This document shows, in pieces, positions 28,085-38,205 of a DNA stretch of 64,000 bases. How positions within the stretch are numbered: position 1 is the first letter of the stretch; each line of letters opens with the position of its first letter. The position numbers and the translations under genes were made by a program. The stretch comes from Vibrio sp. Isolate34 (GTDB taxonomy: Bacteria > Pseudomonadota > Gammaproteobacteria > Enterobacterales > Vibrionaceae): contig NZ_JAKEUO010000005.1 of NCBI RefSeq assembly GCF_022397915.1, positions 197,980 to 261,979 of the forward strand. The letters are read 5' to 3'. The notes beneath the pieces were generated by a model. That model did no database searches, was not told the DNA's origin, and was given only the letters and a program-made list of their open reading frames with translations.

Positions 28085-28270
28085 TTGTTCAAGCATGATT
28101 TAAAGTGCTTCACGAAGGGGGATTTCCCTGGTACGGTCAAAGACATTCAAGCCTATGAAGATTTTGTGGAGCGGGTGCTGCGTAAAGACTTAAACATTCG
28201 AAAGTTCCACACCTCTGTATCAATGAGAACGGTGAAGTTTAGTACCGCAGTGAACTTAGATGAGTCATAA
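28085..28270 (+). pseudogene. Remnant of an Lrp/AsnC-family regulator (C-terminal end)
   Basis: The translation from about 28115 contains VKDIQAYEDFVERVLRKD then NIRKFHTSVSMRTVKFSTA, which is the ligand-binding RAM-domain pattern of Lrp/AsnC regulators (AYxxFxxxxL, then a beta strand). The first part (KCFTKGDFPG) looks like the preceding strand with a deletion. The helix-turn-helix domain is missing: nothing resembling it lies upstream, and there is no start codon or Shine-Dalgarno. It is best read as a decayed gene of which the last 50 or so codons survive. Confidence 0.65.
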
Positions 28271-28348
28271 ACGTTAGCTAGAAGATATGTGATGTATTGA
28301 GCTTTGTGAGGTCACTGGCTTATTTTTGTTTAAATAGCAGGCATTTAC

Positions 28349-28373
28349 ACAAAATGTGATGTTCACATTTTGT
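28349..28373. promoter_or_regulatory. Perfect 11-3-11 palindrome at the chemoreceptor promoter
   Basis: ACAAAATGTGA-TGT-TCACATTTTGT is an exact inverted repeat. Its right arm overlaps the -35 hexamer of the predicted promoter, as a repressor operator would. TGTGA and TCACA are only 3 bases apart, so it is not a standard CRP site, which has 6. Confidence 0.6.
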
Positions 28374-28398
28374 CATAACTTTAATAATTGTATATATT
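28370..28398 (+). promoter_or_regulatory. Sigma-70-type promoter of the chemoreceptor gene
   Basis: TTGTCA (28370-28375), 17-base spacer, TATATT (28393-28398), 37 bases before the ATG. A -10/-35 match of this quality with ideal spacing is persuasive but unverified. Confidence 0.55.
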
Positions 28399-28434
28399 CC
28401 TCGCCTAAAATAATAATTAACAAAAGTTAATATA

Positions 28435-29997
28435 ATGACTGTCAGCTCATCTTCTCAATCTCGTGAAACGCTTCTCAGCGAAAATGAACAACTTGTCTCG
28501 ACCACCGACCTTAAAGGCGTGATTACTTACAGTAATGATGCTTTTTGTCGTATCGCAGAATACAGCCAGCAAGAATTGCTAGGGCAACACCACAATATTG
28601 TGAGGCATGGTGATATGCCTAAGGCGGCGTTTGCCGACATGTGGGTAAATCTTAAGCAAGGTAAGGCGTGGCGCGGGATCGTAAAAAATAAGACTAAATC
28701 TGGTGGGTATTACTGGGTTGATGCTTACGTTACCCCAATCTACGAGAGTGGCAAGGTGAGTGGTTATCAGTCTGTTCGTGTTAAACCGAAGAACGAGTGG
28801 GTGCAGATTGCAGATAAGGCTTACCAAGGTTTATTGAAGGCTGAGAAGTCTGGTCGCCAATGGTCATTACAGATCAGTGACAGTGTTCGCTATGCCGTGT
28901 TATTGGGCTCTCTGGCTGCGCCTTTGGTTTCAAATCTTGTCGAAGTAGGACAAGTCTCTCAATGGCTTCTTAGCTTGTTACCTGTTTCTGCATTAGCTCT
29001 GCTGTTCCGACAAGAGTTGATTGATACTCCCTTGCAGCTGAAAAAACTGCAGTCGAAATTCGACAGTGTGAGCCGCCTGGTTTATTCAGGTAACAGCAAA
29101 TTCTCAGTAGCTGATTTTCACTTGAAGTTGTTGTCTGCTCGAATTCGCACGGTATTAGGCCGTATGACCGATTCTGCGAAACCACTGCAAGACTTAGCCG
29201 ATAATCTGAATGCTACTTCGTTTGAAGTATCAGAAGCGTTAGATCAACAAACCAAAGACATTCTACAAGTGCGTGAAGCAACGGAAGAGGTTGAAGTCAC
29301 GGCGAATGAGGTCTCTTCTCGTACTGAAGAAGCGCATCAGATTGTTGATGTGACTCTGCAAACCTGTGCGGGTGCTAAAGAGAGTATTAACCAAACTCAC
29401 CGCAACCTTGAAAACCTAGCTTCACAGGCCGAGAAAGCCACACACACGACGTACCAGCTGAGCGACCAAGCACAAAGCGTCAGTAAGATCATGGAAGAGA
29501 TCGGTGGCATTGCCGAGCAAACCAACCTGTTGGCATTGAACGCAGCGATAGAAGCAGCGAGAGCGGGTGAGCAAGGTCGAGGTTTCGCAGTGGTTGCCGA
29601 TGAAGTGCGGGCGTTATCCGGTCGAACATCTAAGGCGACGGTTCAAATCAAAGAGAGCATTGATACCATGCTCGCAACGATTGAGGGCTGGCAAAAAGAT
29701 ATTCTGGCAAACAGAGAACAGACAGACGCGTGTGGCGATGTGGCTAAGGTAAGCTCACAACGTTTATCGGAAGTTGAGAACCTGATGCAATCGATGAACG
29801 AGTTGATGCAGTCGGTAGAAAGTTCTGCGCATAAACAGCGTCAGCTATCGAGTGATGTTAACCTTCATATGCAGTCTATCGCTTCAACGGCCGAGCAGAA
29901 CTTGGTTGCGACGCATTCCGTTAAAGACCACTCTACAGAGTTGAAAGAGCAAGTGAATGAATTCTATCAATTGGCGAAGCGTTTCGAAGAGAAATAG
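28435..29997 (+). CDS. Methyl-accepting chemotaxis protein with PAS domain (Aer-like)
   Basis: A 520-residue chemoreceptor. Residues 15-115 are a PAS domain of the Aer type ([42 protein letters not shown], a PAS3-like pattern). Two hydrophobic segments follow at about 145-190 and then the signalling hairpin, whose tip [20 protein letters not shown] and [19 protein letters not shown] are characteristic. The layout matches redox/energy taxis receptors. The FAD or haem ligand cannot be settled from sequence. It is alone in its transcription unit. Confidence 0.92.
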   Translation: MTVSSSSQSRETLLSENEQLVSTTDLKGVITYSNDAFCRIAEYSQQELLGQHHNIVRHGDMPKAAFADMWVNLKQGKAWRGIVKNKTKSGGYYWVDAYVTPIYESGKVSGYQSVRVKPKNEWVQIADKAYQGLLKAEKSGRQWSLQISDSVRYAVLLGSLAAPLVSNLVEVGQVSQWLLSLLPVSALALLFRQELIDTPLQLKKLQSKFDSVSRLVYSGNSKFSVADFHLKLLSARIRTVLGRMTDSAKPLQDLADNLNATSFEVSEALDQQTKDILQVREATEEVEVTANEVSSRTEEAHQIVDVTLQTCAGAKESINQTHRNLENLASQAEKATHTTYQLSDQAQSVSKIMEEIGGIAEQTNLLALNAAIEAARAGEQGRGFAVVADEVRALSGRTSKATVQIKESIDTMLATIEGWQKDILANREQTDACGDVAKVSSQRLSEVENLMQSMNELMQSVESSAHKQRQLSSDVNLHMQSIASTAEQNLVATHSVKDHSTELKEQVNEFYQLAKRFEEK

Positions 29998-30029
29998 CGG
30001 TTAGATTTACGCCGAGTGAGAAATAAGAG

Positions 30030-30060
30030 AAAGCCTTGCGAAATTAGCAGGGCTTTTTTG
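30030..30060 (+). terminator. Rho-independent terminator after the chemoreceptor
   Basis: AAGCCTTGC pairs with GCAGGGCTT around a short loop, then a T-run. Confidence 0.75.
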
Positions 30061-30170
30061 TAGCTCAACGCTTTGCTTTGTTTTGAAAATCTTTGAAACA
30101 CAAATAAAACACCGTTCAATTGTGATTGGGTTACAATTCTACTATTCCAATCAAATTTTGAGTTACTGAG

Positions 30171-30824
30171 ATGCGCTCCCTTATTTTTACCGTTTTTTGT
30201 TTCAGTCTTATGAGTTTCCCAAGCTTAGCTTCAAAGGGTTCTCACTATCTTTATACGGGATATCAGAACACACGAGTCAGTGATGATGGCTTTCAGGATT
30301 ACTTTGAAGGCTCTTACAACAACTCAGGCAGTAAGCAGCTTTACGGCGGATATTTCGGCGGCAATTATGCTGTAACGGATTCTCTGTTTGTTGGCTTCGA
30401 CTCTTCAAAGACGACACGATCTTCAACGACTTTATCCGATCTGTCTATTCAATTGGGTTGGTACCATTCGGTCACTCAGCAGGTTGAACTGTACGCATCT
30501 GGAGGCGTTAACTGGGTGAAACCTAAGAGACGCTCTTCGTGTCGCAATGACAGTATTCTTGACCCATGCAACAGGGAAACCAACAAAAACTACGATGAAG
30601 GGTTTATCGGTGAAGCAGGTGCTGTGGTTTCGATTAACGAACGTTGGTCGCTGCAACCGTTTTACAGTTATACAGATACCTATGAACATGGTTTAAATAG
30701 TTTGGGGGTTGTGAGCTCGGTTAAGATTATCTCATGGCTTGCCGTTGATGCAGGTTATGACTACACATATAGCAAAAACCTAAAGCAAAACACCGTTCGA
30801 GTCGGCGCGCGGTTTAGCTTCTAG
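30171..30824 (+). CDS. Outer-membrane beta-barrel protein
   Basis: A 217-residue protein with a signal peptide ending near LASKGSH and alternating polar/hydrophobic strands to a terminal Phe (VRVGARFSF), typical of small outer-membrane barrels in the OmpA/Opa-like group. Two Cys lie in a central loop (RSSCRNDSILDPCN). The Shine-Dalgarno is weak. An inverted repeat (AATTGT-N9-ACAATT, 30118-30138) lies 33 bases upstream and may be an operator. Function is unknown. Confidence 0.75.
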   Translation: MRSLIFTVFCFSLMSFPSLASKGSHYLYTGYQNTRVSDDGFQDYFEGSYNNSGSKQLYGGYFGGNYAVTDSLFVGFDSSKTTRSSTTLSDLSIQLGWYHSVTQQVELYASGGVNWVKPKRRSSCRNDSILDPCNRETNKNYDEGFIGEAGAVVSINERWSLQPFYSYTDTYEHGLNSLGVVSSVKIISWLAVDAGYDYTYSKNLKQNTVRVGARFSF

Positions 30825-30854
30825 TCTTTAATCTCTAACTGACAACAGATACAA

Positions 30855-30882
30855 AAAGCCCCGCATTTTCATGCGGGGCTTT
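30855..30882. terminator. Bidirectional terminator between the barrel gene and tkt
   Basis: AAAGCCCCGCA pairs with TGCGGGGCTTT between two convergent genes, with T-rich feet on both strands. Confidence 0.85.
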
Positions 30883-30926
30883 CGTTATGCATCAACCTAT
30901 TTTAAGGCGAGACAATTGAATCAAGA

Positions 30927-32918
30927 TTAAGCTAGAAGCTCTTTTGCTGTGTTTACTACGTTTTCAGTAGTGAAACCGAACATCTTGAATAGCTCGCCTG
31001 CCGGTGCAGATTCGCCGAACGTTGTCATACCGATGATCTTGCCACCGAAACCAACGTATTTGTACCAGAAGTCAGCGATACCAGCTTCTACTGCGATACG
31101 CGCTGTAACGTCAGATGGAAGTACAGACTCACGGTATTCAGCGTCTTGCTTGTCGAACGCGTCAGTTGCAGGCATAGATACTACGCGTACTTTCTTGCCT
31201 TCAGCTGTTAGTTCTGCAGCAGCGCTAACCGCTAGCTCAACTTCAGAACCTGTTGCGATAATGATAAGCTCTGGCTTGCCTTCACAATCTTTCAGGATGT
31301 AACCACCCTTAGCGATGTTAGCGACTTGTGCAGCGTCACGATCTTGTTGTGCAAGGTTTTGACGAGAGAAGATTAAAGATGTAGGGCCATCTTTACGCTC
31401 AATAGCCAGTTTCCAAGCAACTGCAGATTCAACTTGGTCACATGGACGCCATGTGCTCATGTTTGGAGTCAGACGTAGAGAAGCGATCTGCTCAACCGGT
31501 TGGTGAGTAGGGCCATCTTCGCCTAGGCCGATAGAATCGTGCGTGTAAACTTGGATGTTCTGAACTTTCATCAGAGCAGCCATACGCATAGCGTTACGAG
31601 CGTATTCCATGAACATTAGGAACGTTGCGCCGTATGGTACGAAACCACCGTGCAGAGCGATACCGTTCATGATAGCCGTCATGCCGAATTCACGTACACC
31701 GTAGTGGATGTAGTTACCAGAGAAGTCCGTTGCTTCAAGAGACTTAGAACCAGACCACATAGTTAGGTTAGAAGGCGCAAGGTCAGCAGAGCCGCCCATG
31801 AATTCTGGTAGCATAGCACCGAACGCTTCTAGTGCGTTTTGAGATGCTTTACGTGAAGCGATGTTTGCTGGGTTAGCTTGAAGATCAGCAATGATTTGGT
31901 TTGCTTTCTCTTCCCACTCAGCAGGTAGGTCACCGTTTACGCGGCGTTTGAATTCAGCTGCCAGCTCAGGGTATGCTGCTTCATAAGCTGCAAGTTTCTC
32001 GTTCCACGCTGCTTCCTTAGCTGCGCCTGCTTCTTTCGCATCCCACTCTGAGTAAACTTCCGACGGAATTTCAAAAGGACCGTGCTCCCAACCTAATTCT
32101 TTACGTGTTGCTGCAATTTCTTCAGCGCCTAGTGGTGCACCGTGACAGTCGTGCGTACCCGCTTTGTTTGGAGAACCAAAGCCGATAACTGTTTTAGTAC
32201 AGATTAGAGTAGGGCGAGGATCCGCTTTAGCTGCTTCGATAGCGGCGTTAATAGCGTCAGCATCGTGGCCATCTACTGCTGGGATTACATGCCAGCCGTA
32301 AGCTTCGAAACGCTTAGGCGTATCGTCAGAGAACCAACCTTCAACTTCACCATCGATAGAGATGCCGTTGTCATCCCAGAAAGCAACCAGCTTACCAAGA
32401 CCTAGCGTACCCGCTAGAGAACATGCTTCGTGAGAGATACCTTCCATCAGACAGCCATCACCCATGAATGCATACGTGTAGTGGTCTACGATGTCGTGGC
32501 CTTCTTTGTTGAACTGTGCCGCAAGCGCTTTCTCAGCCATTGCCATACCAACAGCGTTAGTGATGCCTTGACCTAGAGGACCAGTCGTTGTCTCGATACC
32601 TGGTGCGTAACCGTACTCTGGGTGACCTGGAGTCTTAGAGTGCAGTTGACGGAAGTTTTTAAGATCTTCAATTGAAAGCTCGTAACCTGCTAGGTGAAGC
32701 AGAGAGTAAATCAGCATAGAGCCGTGGCCGTTTGAAAGTACGAAACGGTCGCGGTCAGCCCACTCAGGGTTAGATGGGTTGTGGTTCAAGTGGCCACGCC
32801 AAAGAACTTCAGCGATGTCAGCCATACCCATAGGAGCGCCTGGGTGACCAGAGTTTGCTTGTTGTACGCCGTCCATGCTTAGAGCACGAATAGCGTTAGC
32901 TAGATGTTTGCGGTTCAT
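30927..32918 (-). CDS. tkt: Transketolase
   Basis: A 663-residue thiamine-diphosphate enzyme of the pentose-phosphate pathway, full length. Visible: the N-terminal half with [12 protein letters not shown], the thiamine-binding [13 protein letters not shown] segment, and the central [15 protein letters not shown]. Moves two-carbon units between sugar phosphates. GGAAG before the ATG supports the start. It is downstream of talB in a probable talB-tkt operon (86 bases apart). Genomes of this kind often carry two transketolases; which this one corresponds to (tktA or tktB type) is not settled. Confidence 0.96.
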   Translation of the reverse strand: MNRKHLANAIRALSMDGVQQANSGHPGAPMGMADIAEVLWRGHLNHNPSNPEWADRDRFVLSNGHGSMLIYSLLHLAGYELSIEDLKNFRQLHSKTPGHPEYGYAPGIETTTGPLGQGITNAVGMAMAEKALAAQFNKEGHDIVDHYTYAFMGDGCLMEGISHEACSLAGTLGLGKLVAFWDDNGISIDGEVEGWFSDDTPKRFEAYGWHVIPAVDGHDADAINAAIEAAKADPRPTLICTKTVIGFGSPNKAGTHDCHGAPLGAEEIAATRKELGWEHGPFEIPSEVYSEWDAKEAGAAKEAAWNEKLAAYEAAYPELAAEFKRRVNGDLPAEWEEKANQIIADLQANPANIASRKASQNALEAFGAMLPEFMGGSADLAPSNLTMWSGSKSLEATDFSGNYIHYGVREFGMTAIMNGIALHGGFVPYGATFLMFMEYARNAMRMAALMKVQNIQVYTHDSIGLGEDGPTHQPVEQIASLRLTPNMSTWRPCDQVESAVAWKLAIERKDGPTSLIFSRQNLAQQDRDAAQVANIAKGGYILKDCEGKPELIIIATGSEVELAVSAAAELTAEGKKVRVVSMPATDAFDKQDAEYRESVLPSDVTARIAVEAGIADFWYKYVGFGGKIIGMTTFGESAPAGELFKMFGFTTENVVNTAKELLA

Positions 32919-33004
32919 AGAAACTTCCGAATAAAAATTAAGATAAACAAATTGATAAAAGTAGGGGAACTGAACGTTCCCCTATTTGAAATTGGTGAGA
33001 GTGA

Positions 33005-33955
33005 TTACAGCTTAGCTGCGATCATGTCTTCCAGTTTGCCTTGGTCAACTGCGAAGTTGCGGATGCCTTCAGCTAGCTTCTCTACAGCCATTGCGTCTTG
33101 GTTGTGGTCCCATAGGAACTCAGCGTGAGTCATCGCTGCTGGACGCTCTTTAGTACCGTTAGAGTCGATTAGCTTCTCTACTACTTCACCTTCTGCTGCT
33201 TCTAGGTCTGCTAGAAGTTGAGGTGCGATAGTTAGACGGTCACAACCAGCAAGTTCAAGGATCTCGCCGATGTTACGGAAGCTTGCGCCCATAACAACAG
33301 TCTTGTAACCGTGGTCTTTGTAGTAGTTGTAGATATCTGAAACAGAGATTACGCCTGGATCTTCTGAAGCTTCGAAATCACGACCTTCTTTCGCTTTGTA
33401 CCAGTCCATGATGCGACCTACGAAAGGAGAGATTAGGAATACGCCAGCTTCAGCACAAGCACGAGCTTGAGCGAAAGAGAACAGAAGCGTTAGGTTACAG
33501 TTGATGCCTTCTTTTTCTAGGATTTCAGCGGCACGGATGCCTTCCCAAGTAGAAGCCAGTTTGATAAGGATGCGGTCGTTAGTGATGCCAGCGTCGTTGT
33601 ACATTTTGATAAGTTGACGAGCTTTAGCAACGCTGCCTTCCATGTCGTAAGAAAGACGAGCATCTACTTCAGTAGAGATACGGCCAGGTACAACTTTCAG
33701 GATTTCTTTACCGATGTTTACGTTAAGCATGTCGCAAGTGTCTTGAACTTGCTGTGCTTTGTCATCGCTTTGAGCTTTAGCGTATTCGATAGAAGCATCG
33801 ATTAGAGGTGCGTACTCAGCAATTTGAGCAGCTTTAAGAATTAGAGATGGGTTAGTTGTTGCATCTTCAGGAGTGTACTTGCTGATAGCTTCGATATCGC
33901 CAGTGTCAGCTACAACAGTTGTTAGTTTACGAAGTTGCTCTAATTTATTGCTCAT
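33005..33955 (-). CDS. talB: Transaldolase
   Basis: A 316-residue class I transaldolase. [20 protein letters not shown] and [12 protein letters not shown] are the conserved N-terminal region. The Schiff-base Lys is in [12 protein letters not shown], with the nearby [14 protein letters not shown] and SPFVGRI segments. The open frame reaches 34036, but ATG 33955 follows AGGATG and gives the standard start. It transfers a dihydroxyacetone unit from sedoheptulose-7-phosphate to glyceraldehyde-3-phosphate. It is likely the first gene of talB-tkt and is divergent from a SorC-type regulator. Confidence 0.95.
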   Translation of the reverse strand: MSNKLEQLRKLTTVVADTGDIEAISKYTPEDATTNPSLILKAAQIAEYAPLIDASIEYAKAQSDDKAQQVQDTCDMLNVNIGKEILKVVPGRISTEVDARLSYDMEGSVAKARQLIKMYNDAGITNDRILIKLASTWEGIRAAEILEKEGINCNLTLLFSFAQARACAEAGVFLISPFVGRIMDWYKAKEGRDFEASEDPGVISVSDIYNYYKDHGYKTVVMGASFRNIGEILELAGCDRLTIAPQLLADLEAAEGEVVEKLIDSNGTKERPAAMTHAEFLWDHNQDAMAVEKLAEGIRNFAVDQGKLEDMIAAKL

Positions 33956-34414
33956 TTTGATCATCCTATGTATCGCATAACACCTCGTTAATGGGAGAGG
34001 TGTGGGCATTTGCAAGCTAACTAATGAAGTTCTCAATGGTTGTACCAGTGAGCCTAACTTACATTAATTTAAATTTTTCTCCGAACGAACATTTGTACAG
34101 AACATTTGATCGCTCGATGAGTAAATGATGTAGCCATATTTATCCGATCTAGCAGCAAAGTCAACGGTAAATAGTCCTGTATGGTGACTTCAGTCAAATA
34201 TATTTCGCTCTAGTAATCATGGGGTATGCAAGCAAACGTTTAACGGGCAGAGTGAGGTGAATTAATCAGCAATAAAACCAAGGCTATCACTGTGAACAAA
34301 TGTTCCTTGTTGTTACATATGTTCGCGGTGTAAACTTGTGTATCACTTGCTGATGCATCGAACATTTGTTCTCAAAGCAGGTAAAATAATTGTTAAATAT
34401 AGGTTGCGTGGTAT
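33956..34414. promoter_or_regulatory. Divergent control region with repeated GAACA-N2-TGTTC sites
   Basis: About 460 bases between talB and the SorC-type gene. Related sites are GAACATTTGTAC (34087-34098), GAACATTTGATC (34100-34111), GAACAAATGTTC (34294-34305) and GAACATTTGTTC (34360-34371); a weaker one (ACATATGTTC) is at 34315-34324. The consensus is GAACA-N2-TGTTC. The last site is 43 bases before the regulator start, the first pair about 130 bases before talB. The set suggests the regulator controls both itself and talB-tkt. Confidence 0.65.
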
Positions 34415-35419
34415 ATGAGTAAGAATATCCAAGATGTTTCCGAAGAAAACACTGATCTCCTCACTGAAGTGGCTGTTGCTTATTATCAGGATGGCGCGAC
34501 ACAAGAAGAGATCTCCAAAAAGTACTCTATCTCTCGTGCAAAGGTTGGTCGAATGCTCAAACAAGCACGCGACGAGGGTATTGTTGAGATCACTGTGAAA
34601 TACCACCCAGTATTCAGTGCCAAGATAGAACAACGCCTGATTGAGCGCTTTGGTGTGAAACGTGCACTTGTGGCACTAGACCAACCAAACGAAGAGAAGC
34701 AGCGACTGCAAGTTGCAGGCTTAGTGTCTAACTATTTAACCAGTACCTTGAAAAACGGCATGGTAGTAACAGTAGGCCAAGGGCGAAACGTATCGTCTGT
34801 TGCTCACCACACTGGCGTAATTACGCCACGTGATTGTAAGTTCGTGTGTGGTATCGGCGGTATTCACCCAAGAGGCGGTATGTTTAATGCCGACCATATA
34901 TGTAGACAACTAGCCAAAAAGTACGGCGGCTCTTCTGAAACCTTGTATGCGCCCGCTTATGCAGAAAACAAAGCGCAAAAAACGGCATTCATGGAAAACA
35001 GCACCGTTAAGCAAACCCTCGATTTGGCGCGAAAGGCCGATGTTGCTTTAGTCGGTATTGGTGACATGAGTGAAAACAGCTACATGGTCGACCTAGGTTG
35101 GTTTACCGCACGTGAGGTGGTTCAATCTCGATTATTGCAAGGTGTGGTCGGTGACTTTGCGGGTTACGACTTTTTCGACGTTCACGGCAAAGCAGCAAAC
35201 ACTGTAATGAGTGACCGAGTCATCGGCTTAGGCTTAGAAGAGTTCCGACCAATAGCAGAAGTGATCGCCATCGCTGCTGAGAACAGTAAACCATTAGCTC
35301 TGTTAGGTGCATTAAGAACCGGCGTAGTCGATGTTATAGCAACCAGCGTAAGCAATGCTTTAACGGTTCTTAACTTGGATGAGCAGATGAAGCACTCTGA
35401 GTTAGACGAAAATCGTTAA
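34415..35419 (+). CDS. SorC/DeoR-type sugar-binding transcriptional regulator
   Basis: A 334-residue protein with an N-terminal helix-turn-helix (YYQDGATQEEISKKYSISRAKVGRML) and a C-terminal sugar-binding domain of the SorC family (VTVGQGRNVSSV, CGIGGIHPRGG and VALVGIGDMSENS). Such proteins sense phosphorylated sugars. It is divergent from talB-tkt with shared sites in between, so a pentose-pathway phosphosugar is a plausible effector. The match to DeoR itself is weaker than to SorC-type members. Confidence 0.88.
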   Translation: MSKNIQDVSEENTDLLTEVAVAYYQDGATQEEISKKYSISRAKVGRMLKQARDEGIVEITVKYHPVFSAKIEQRLIERFGVKRALVALDQPNEEKQRLQVAGLVSNYLTSTLKNGMVVTVGQGRNVSSVAHHTGVITPRDCKFVCGIGGIHPRGGMFNADHICRQLAKKYGGSSETLYAPAYAENKAQKTAFMENSTVKQTLDLARKADVALVGIGDMSENSYMVDLGWFTAREVVQSRLLQGVVGDFAGYDFFDVHGKAANTVMSDRVIGLGLEEFRPIAEVIAIAAENSKPLALLGALRTGVVDVIATSVSNALTVLNLDEQMKHSELDENR

Positions 35420-35443
35420 GCTATGAGTATTATAGATAAACAC

Positions 35444-35476
35444 AAGGGAGCCCTCTCGCTTGGGCTTCCTTTTTTG
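35444..35476 (+). terminator. Rho-independent terminator after the SorC-type gene
   Basis: AAGGGAGCCC (35444-35453) pairs with GGGCTTCCTT (35462-35471, one G-U pair), followed by a T-run. Confidence 0.8.
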
Positions 35477-35518
35477 ATTCATCGCGTTATTCGTGAGCTG
35501 GGTGAGATCAACTGACAG

Positions 35519-37819
35519 CTATGCCGTTAGTTCTGGTCGTTCTATTGTCTCAACCTGAATTGGTGCTAGATACTCACACAGTTCATCGTAAGGAATAGGG
35601 CGAGAGAAGTAATAGCCTTGCATTAAATCACATCCACAAGCCTTTAGAATCGAGAAGTGCTCGTTTGATTCTACGCCTTCTGCTAATACCACCATGCCGA
35701 AGTTTTTACCGATTGCGATAATGTTTTGCACCATAGTCAGTGACTGCTGGTCTATAGCGATGTTCTCAATGAAACTCTTATCAATCTTAAGTTCGTCGAT
35801 AGGGAGTGCTTTCAACATGCTCAACGATGAGTAGCCAGTACCAAAGTCATCCAGAGAGATCTTAATATCGTTTTCTTTAAGTGCTTCAAACAGTGGTTTC
35901 ACTATGGCTACATCTTCAATGAACAAACTCTCCGTAATCTCTAGCGTTAAACAGCTTGGAGAGAACTGATACTTTTCAAGCGTAGCGAACAAGTGGTCAG
36001 AGAACGACTTATGGGAAAACTGACGAACCGATATGTTGATCGACAGCCCGATCTTCTGTTCTGTCGTTCGATGCAAATGAGCGATCTGCATAATGCTCGA
36101 TTCAATAATAAACGTGCCGAGTTTTTGCATTAAGCCCGTACTTTCTGCCACCGGAATAAACACATCGGGCGGGACAAAACCTAACTCGTCATCAATCCAG
36201 CGCACCAGTGCTTCGACACCATGAGTGCTCTTATCGGTACGTACCAAAGGTTGAAAAGCCATGAACAGCGTCTGCTTCTCGATAGCGATACGTAGCCTCT
36301 GTTCTACTTTCATTTTGTAGAGGTGAGCGTCTTGCATCGCCGTGGTGAAAATACTGTATGAGTTTTGTTGTTGCTTCGCTTTGTACATCGAAATATCGGC
36401 AGAGCGGAGCAAGCTATCTAAATCTTTTCCGTGTTCAGGGAAGCGGGCAATACCGATACTGCAGCCGAGTAAGAACTGAGAGTGTTCGACTTCATAAGGT
36501 TGAGAAAGCACTTCAATAATCCGCTCAGCGAGTCGTTTAGTCTCAGATTCGTTCGTTAACGGCGTTAAGAATAGAAACTCGTCGCTCGATTCACGTACCA
36601 ACAAGCTGAGTCGAGAACGGAATCGCATCAAACGTAACGCAATCTGTTTAAGTACCTTGTCACCGAAGTCGTGCCCGTGAGTATCATTAACACACTTAAA
36701 GTTATCGATATCGATAAACAGCAACGAGAATTGCTCTGACTCATCTTCAATCCATTTATCAATATTTCGACGCATGTACAAGCGGTTTGGCAGAGAAGTT
36801 AATGGATCGTGATTCGCTTGGTAGATCAGTTGGCTTCGCGTTCTTTGCTCGTTCTTGGCAATCGACTTAACCAACGCGTAAAACCCAAATTGCAGGAGCA
36901 TAAAGACAATGAAAAGAATACCAAACTCTTTTTCGAAAACGTTATCGACGTGGGCAAGGTCTGTTTGGCCGACAACCCAAAGATTGTAATCGGGGATGTA
37001 TTTAGTACTTACTAAGGAGTGGTGTTGGTCATCACTGATCAAAGAGTAGGTTTCTTTGCCCGTTTTTGCATCTTCGACGCTGATGCCTATTTGTGTGGAG
37101 AAGTTTTTGGAGATACGAGCGATTACATCAAGATCAACAGGATCTAAGTAGGCATCAAGTGACTCAATATCGCTCGAATAAAACTGTCGATAGTTGTCGG
37201 GTCTTAGTAAGGTTAGGGTGTTGTAGCTGCCGGCGTGTGCATTGTTCTCGAATACTATTGTACTGTCTAAGCGTAGACCTGCAGTCATTACCGCATCGAC
37301 ATTTTTGCCATCGATGGAGATCGATTTTCTTAGCGGAATCACCAAACTGTTCAATGATTCTTGGAAATAGGTACGCCCCAACACCATCTTTTCGCTAGAC
37401 ATAGCCTCTAGAAATGAATCTCTGGTGTATGGGTGGTTAAGTAGGTTGTGTTGATTCGACAATTGTAGGTTGGAGCTAATCGCTAGGTAGTCTCCTTGAG
37501 GGTTTAGCAATCCAAATGCCGCAATCGCAGGGTGAGTATCAAGCAACTTGTCCAATATTGGTCGAATTTGAATCGAGGCAGTACGAGTGAAGTCAGACTG
37601 TTGAGCCAATTGATGCCCAACAACTTCAAGAAGCGCTTCTTGACTGGTGAGAAGCGAGCTTACAGAGCTAGAAAACAGCTCAACTTGGATATGCTGTTGC
37701 TCAATGAAGTCATCTCTGTTTGCTTGCCACTTGGTTACGCCCAACACGGCGAAAAGTATCAAGGTAAGCAGTACGATCAGAGCGTACAGCGACCAGATAT
37801 TTTTCTTGAATAGAGCCAT
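35519..37819 (-). CDS. Membrane GGDEF-EAL protein, probably a c-di-GMP phosphodiesterase
   Basis: A 766-residue protein: an N-terminal transmembrane segment (WSLYALIVLLTLILFAVLG), a periplasmic CACHE-like sensor (about 35-290), a second membrane segment near 300, then GGDEF (about 335-490) and EAL (about 510-755) domains. The GGDEF signature is degenerate, reading SSDEF (36575-36589), and the preceding region (FIDIDNFKCVNDTHG) is normal. The EAL motifs (EALVRW, LEITES, DDFGTGYSS, LAEGVES) are intact. It should degrade rather than make c-di-GMP, with GGDEF possibly regulatory. AAAAGG supports the start. Confidence 0.9.
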   Translation of the reverse strand: MALFKKNIWSLYALIVLLTLILFAVLGVTKWQANRDDFIEQQHIQVELFSSSVSSLLTSQEALLEVVGHQLAQQSDFTRTASIQIRPILDKLLDTHPAIAAFGLLNPQGDYLAISSNLQLSNQHNLLNHPYTRDSFLEAMSSEKMVLGRTYFQESLNSLVIPLRKSISIDGKNVDAVMTAGLRLDSTIVFENNAHAGSYNTLTLLRPDNYRQFYSSDIESLDAYLDPVDLDVIARISKNFSTQIGISVEDAKTGKETYSLISDDQHHSLVSTKYIPDYNLWVVGQTDLAHVDNVFEKEFGILFIVFMLLQFGFYALVKSIAKNEQRTRSQLIYQANHDPLTSLPNRLYMRRNIDKWIEDESEQFSLLFIDIDNFKCVNDTHGHDFGDKVLKQIALRLMRFRSRLSLLVRESSDEFLFLTPLTNESETKRLAERIIEVLSQPYEVEHSQFLLGCSIGIARFPEHGKDLDSLLRSADISMYKAKQQQNSYSIFTTAMQDAHLYKMKVEQRLRIAIEKQTLFMAFQPLVRTDKSTHGVEALVRWIDDELGFVPPDVFIPVAESTGLMQKLGTFIIESSIMQIAHLHRTTEQKIGLSINISVRQFSHKSFSDHLFATLEKYQFSPSCLTLEITESLFIEDVAIVKPLFEALKENDIKISLDDFGTGYSSLSMLKALPIDELKIDKSFIENIAIDQQSLTMVQNIIAIGKNFGMVVLAEGVESNEHFSILKACGCDLMQGYYFSRPIPYDELCEYLAPIQVETIERPELTA

Positions 37820-38205
37820 GAGATGCCTTTTGTTGGTTACTACTTCTAACAGAGTGCAAGTGACAAACTATTGGGTCGTCAGCGTGATTCATGCAATGAA
37901 AGATACAAACGCCAATGATGAAAGTATCAATGATTAAATAGTGTAACGACTACGAACGAAGATTCTTGAGTGAAATATTAACATTCACACCACTAATAAC
38001 GATTAGTGCATGATTGCTCACGATTTATGCTTAGCAAATTTATACAGATGAATCAAAGAACAGTGCTAATCGAGACTTGGTCTCAAACGAATATAGCGTT
38101 ACCGTAAAGCAAAGAGCTTATTCAATGAGACGTTAAGTCATCACTAATAGTAAGCCCTTTATGCATGCGCAGTATATTCTAACAGTAGCAGTAAGCGAAG
38201 TTGAA
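37820..38205. other. Gene-free stretch, 386 bases
   Basis: Lies between the start of the GGDEF-EAL gene and the end of the sulfurtransferase gene, both on the minus strand. It should hold the GGDEF-EAL promoter. No coding ORF, terminator or clear operator was seen. Confidence 0.45.

Noticed and set aside
28349..28373. Reading the palindrome as a CRP site
   Set aside because: TGTGA and TCACA are separated by 3 bases, not 6.
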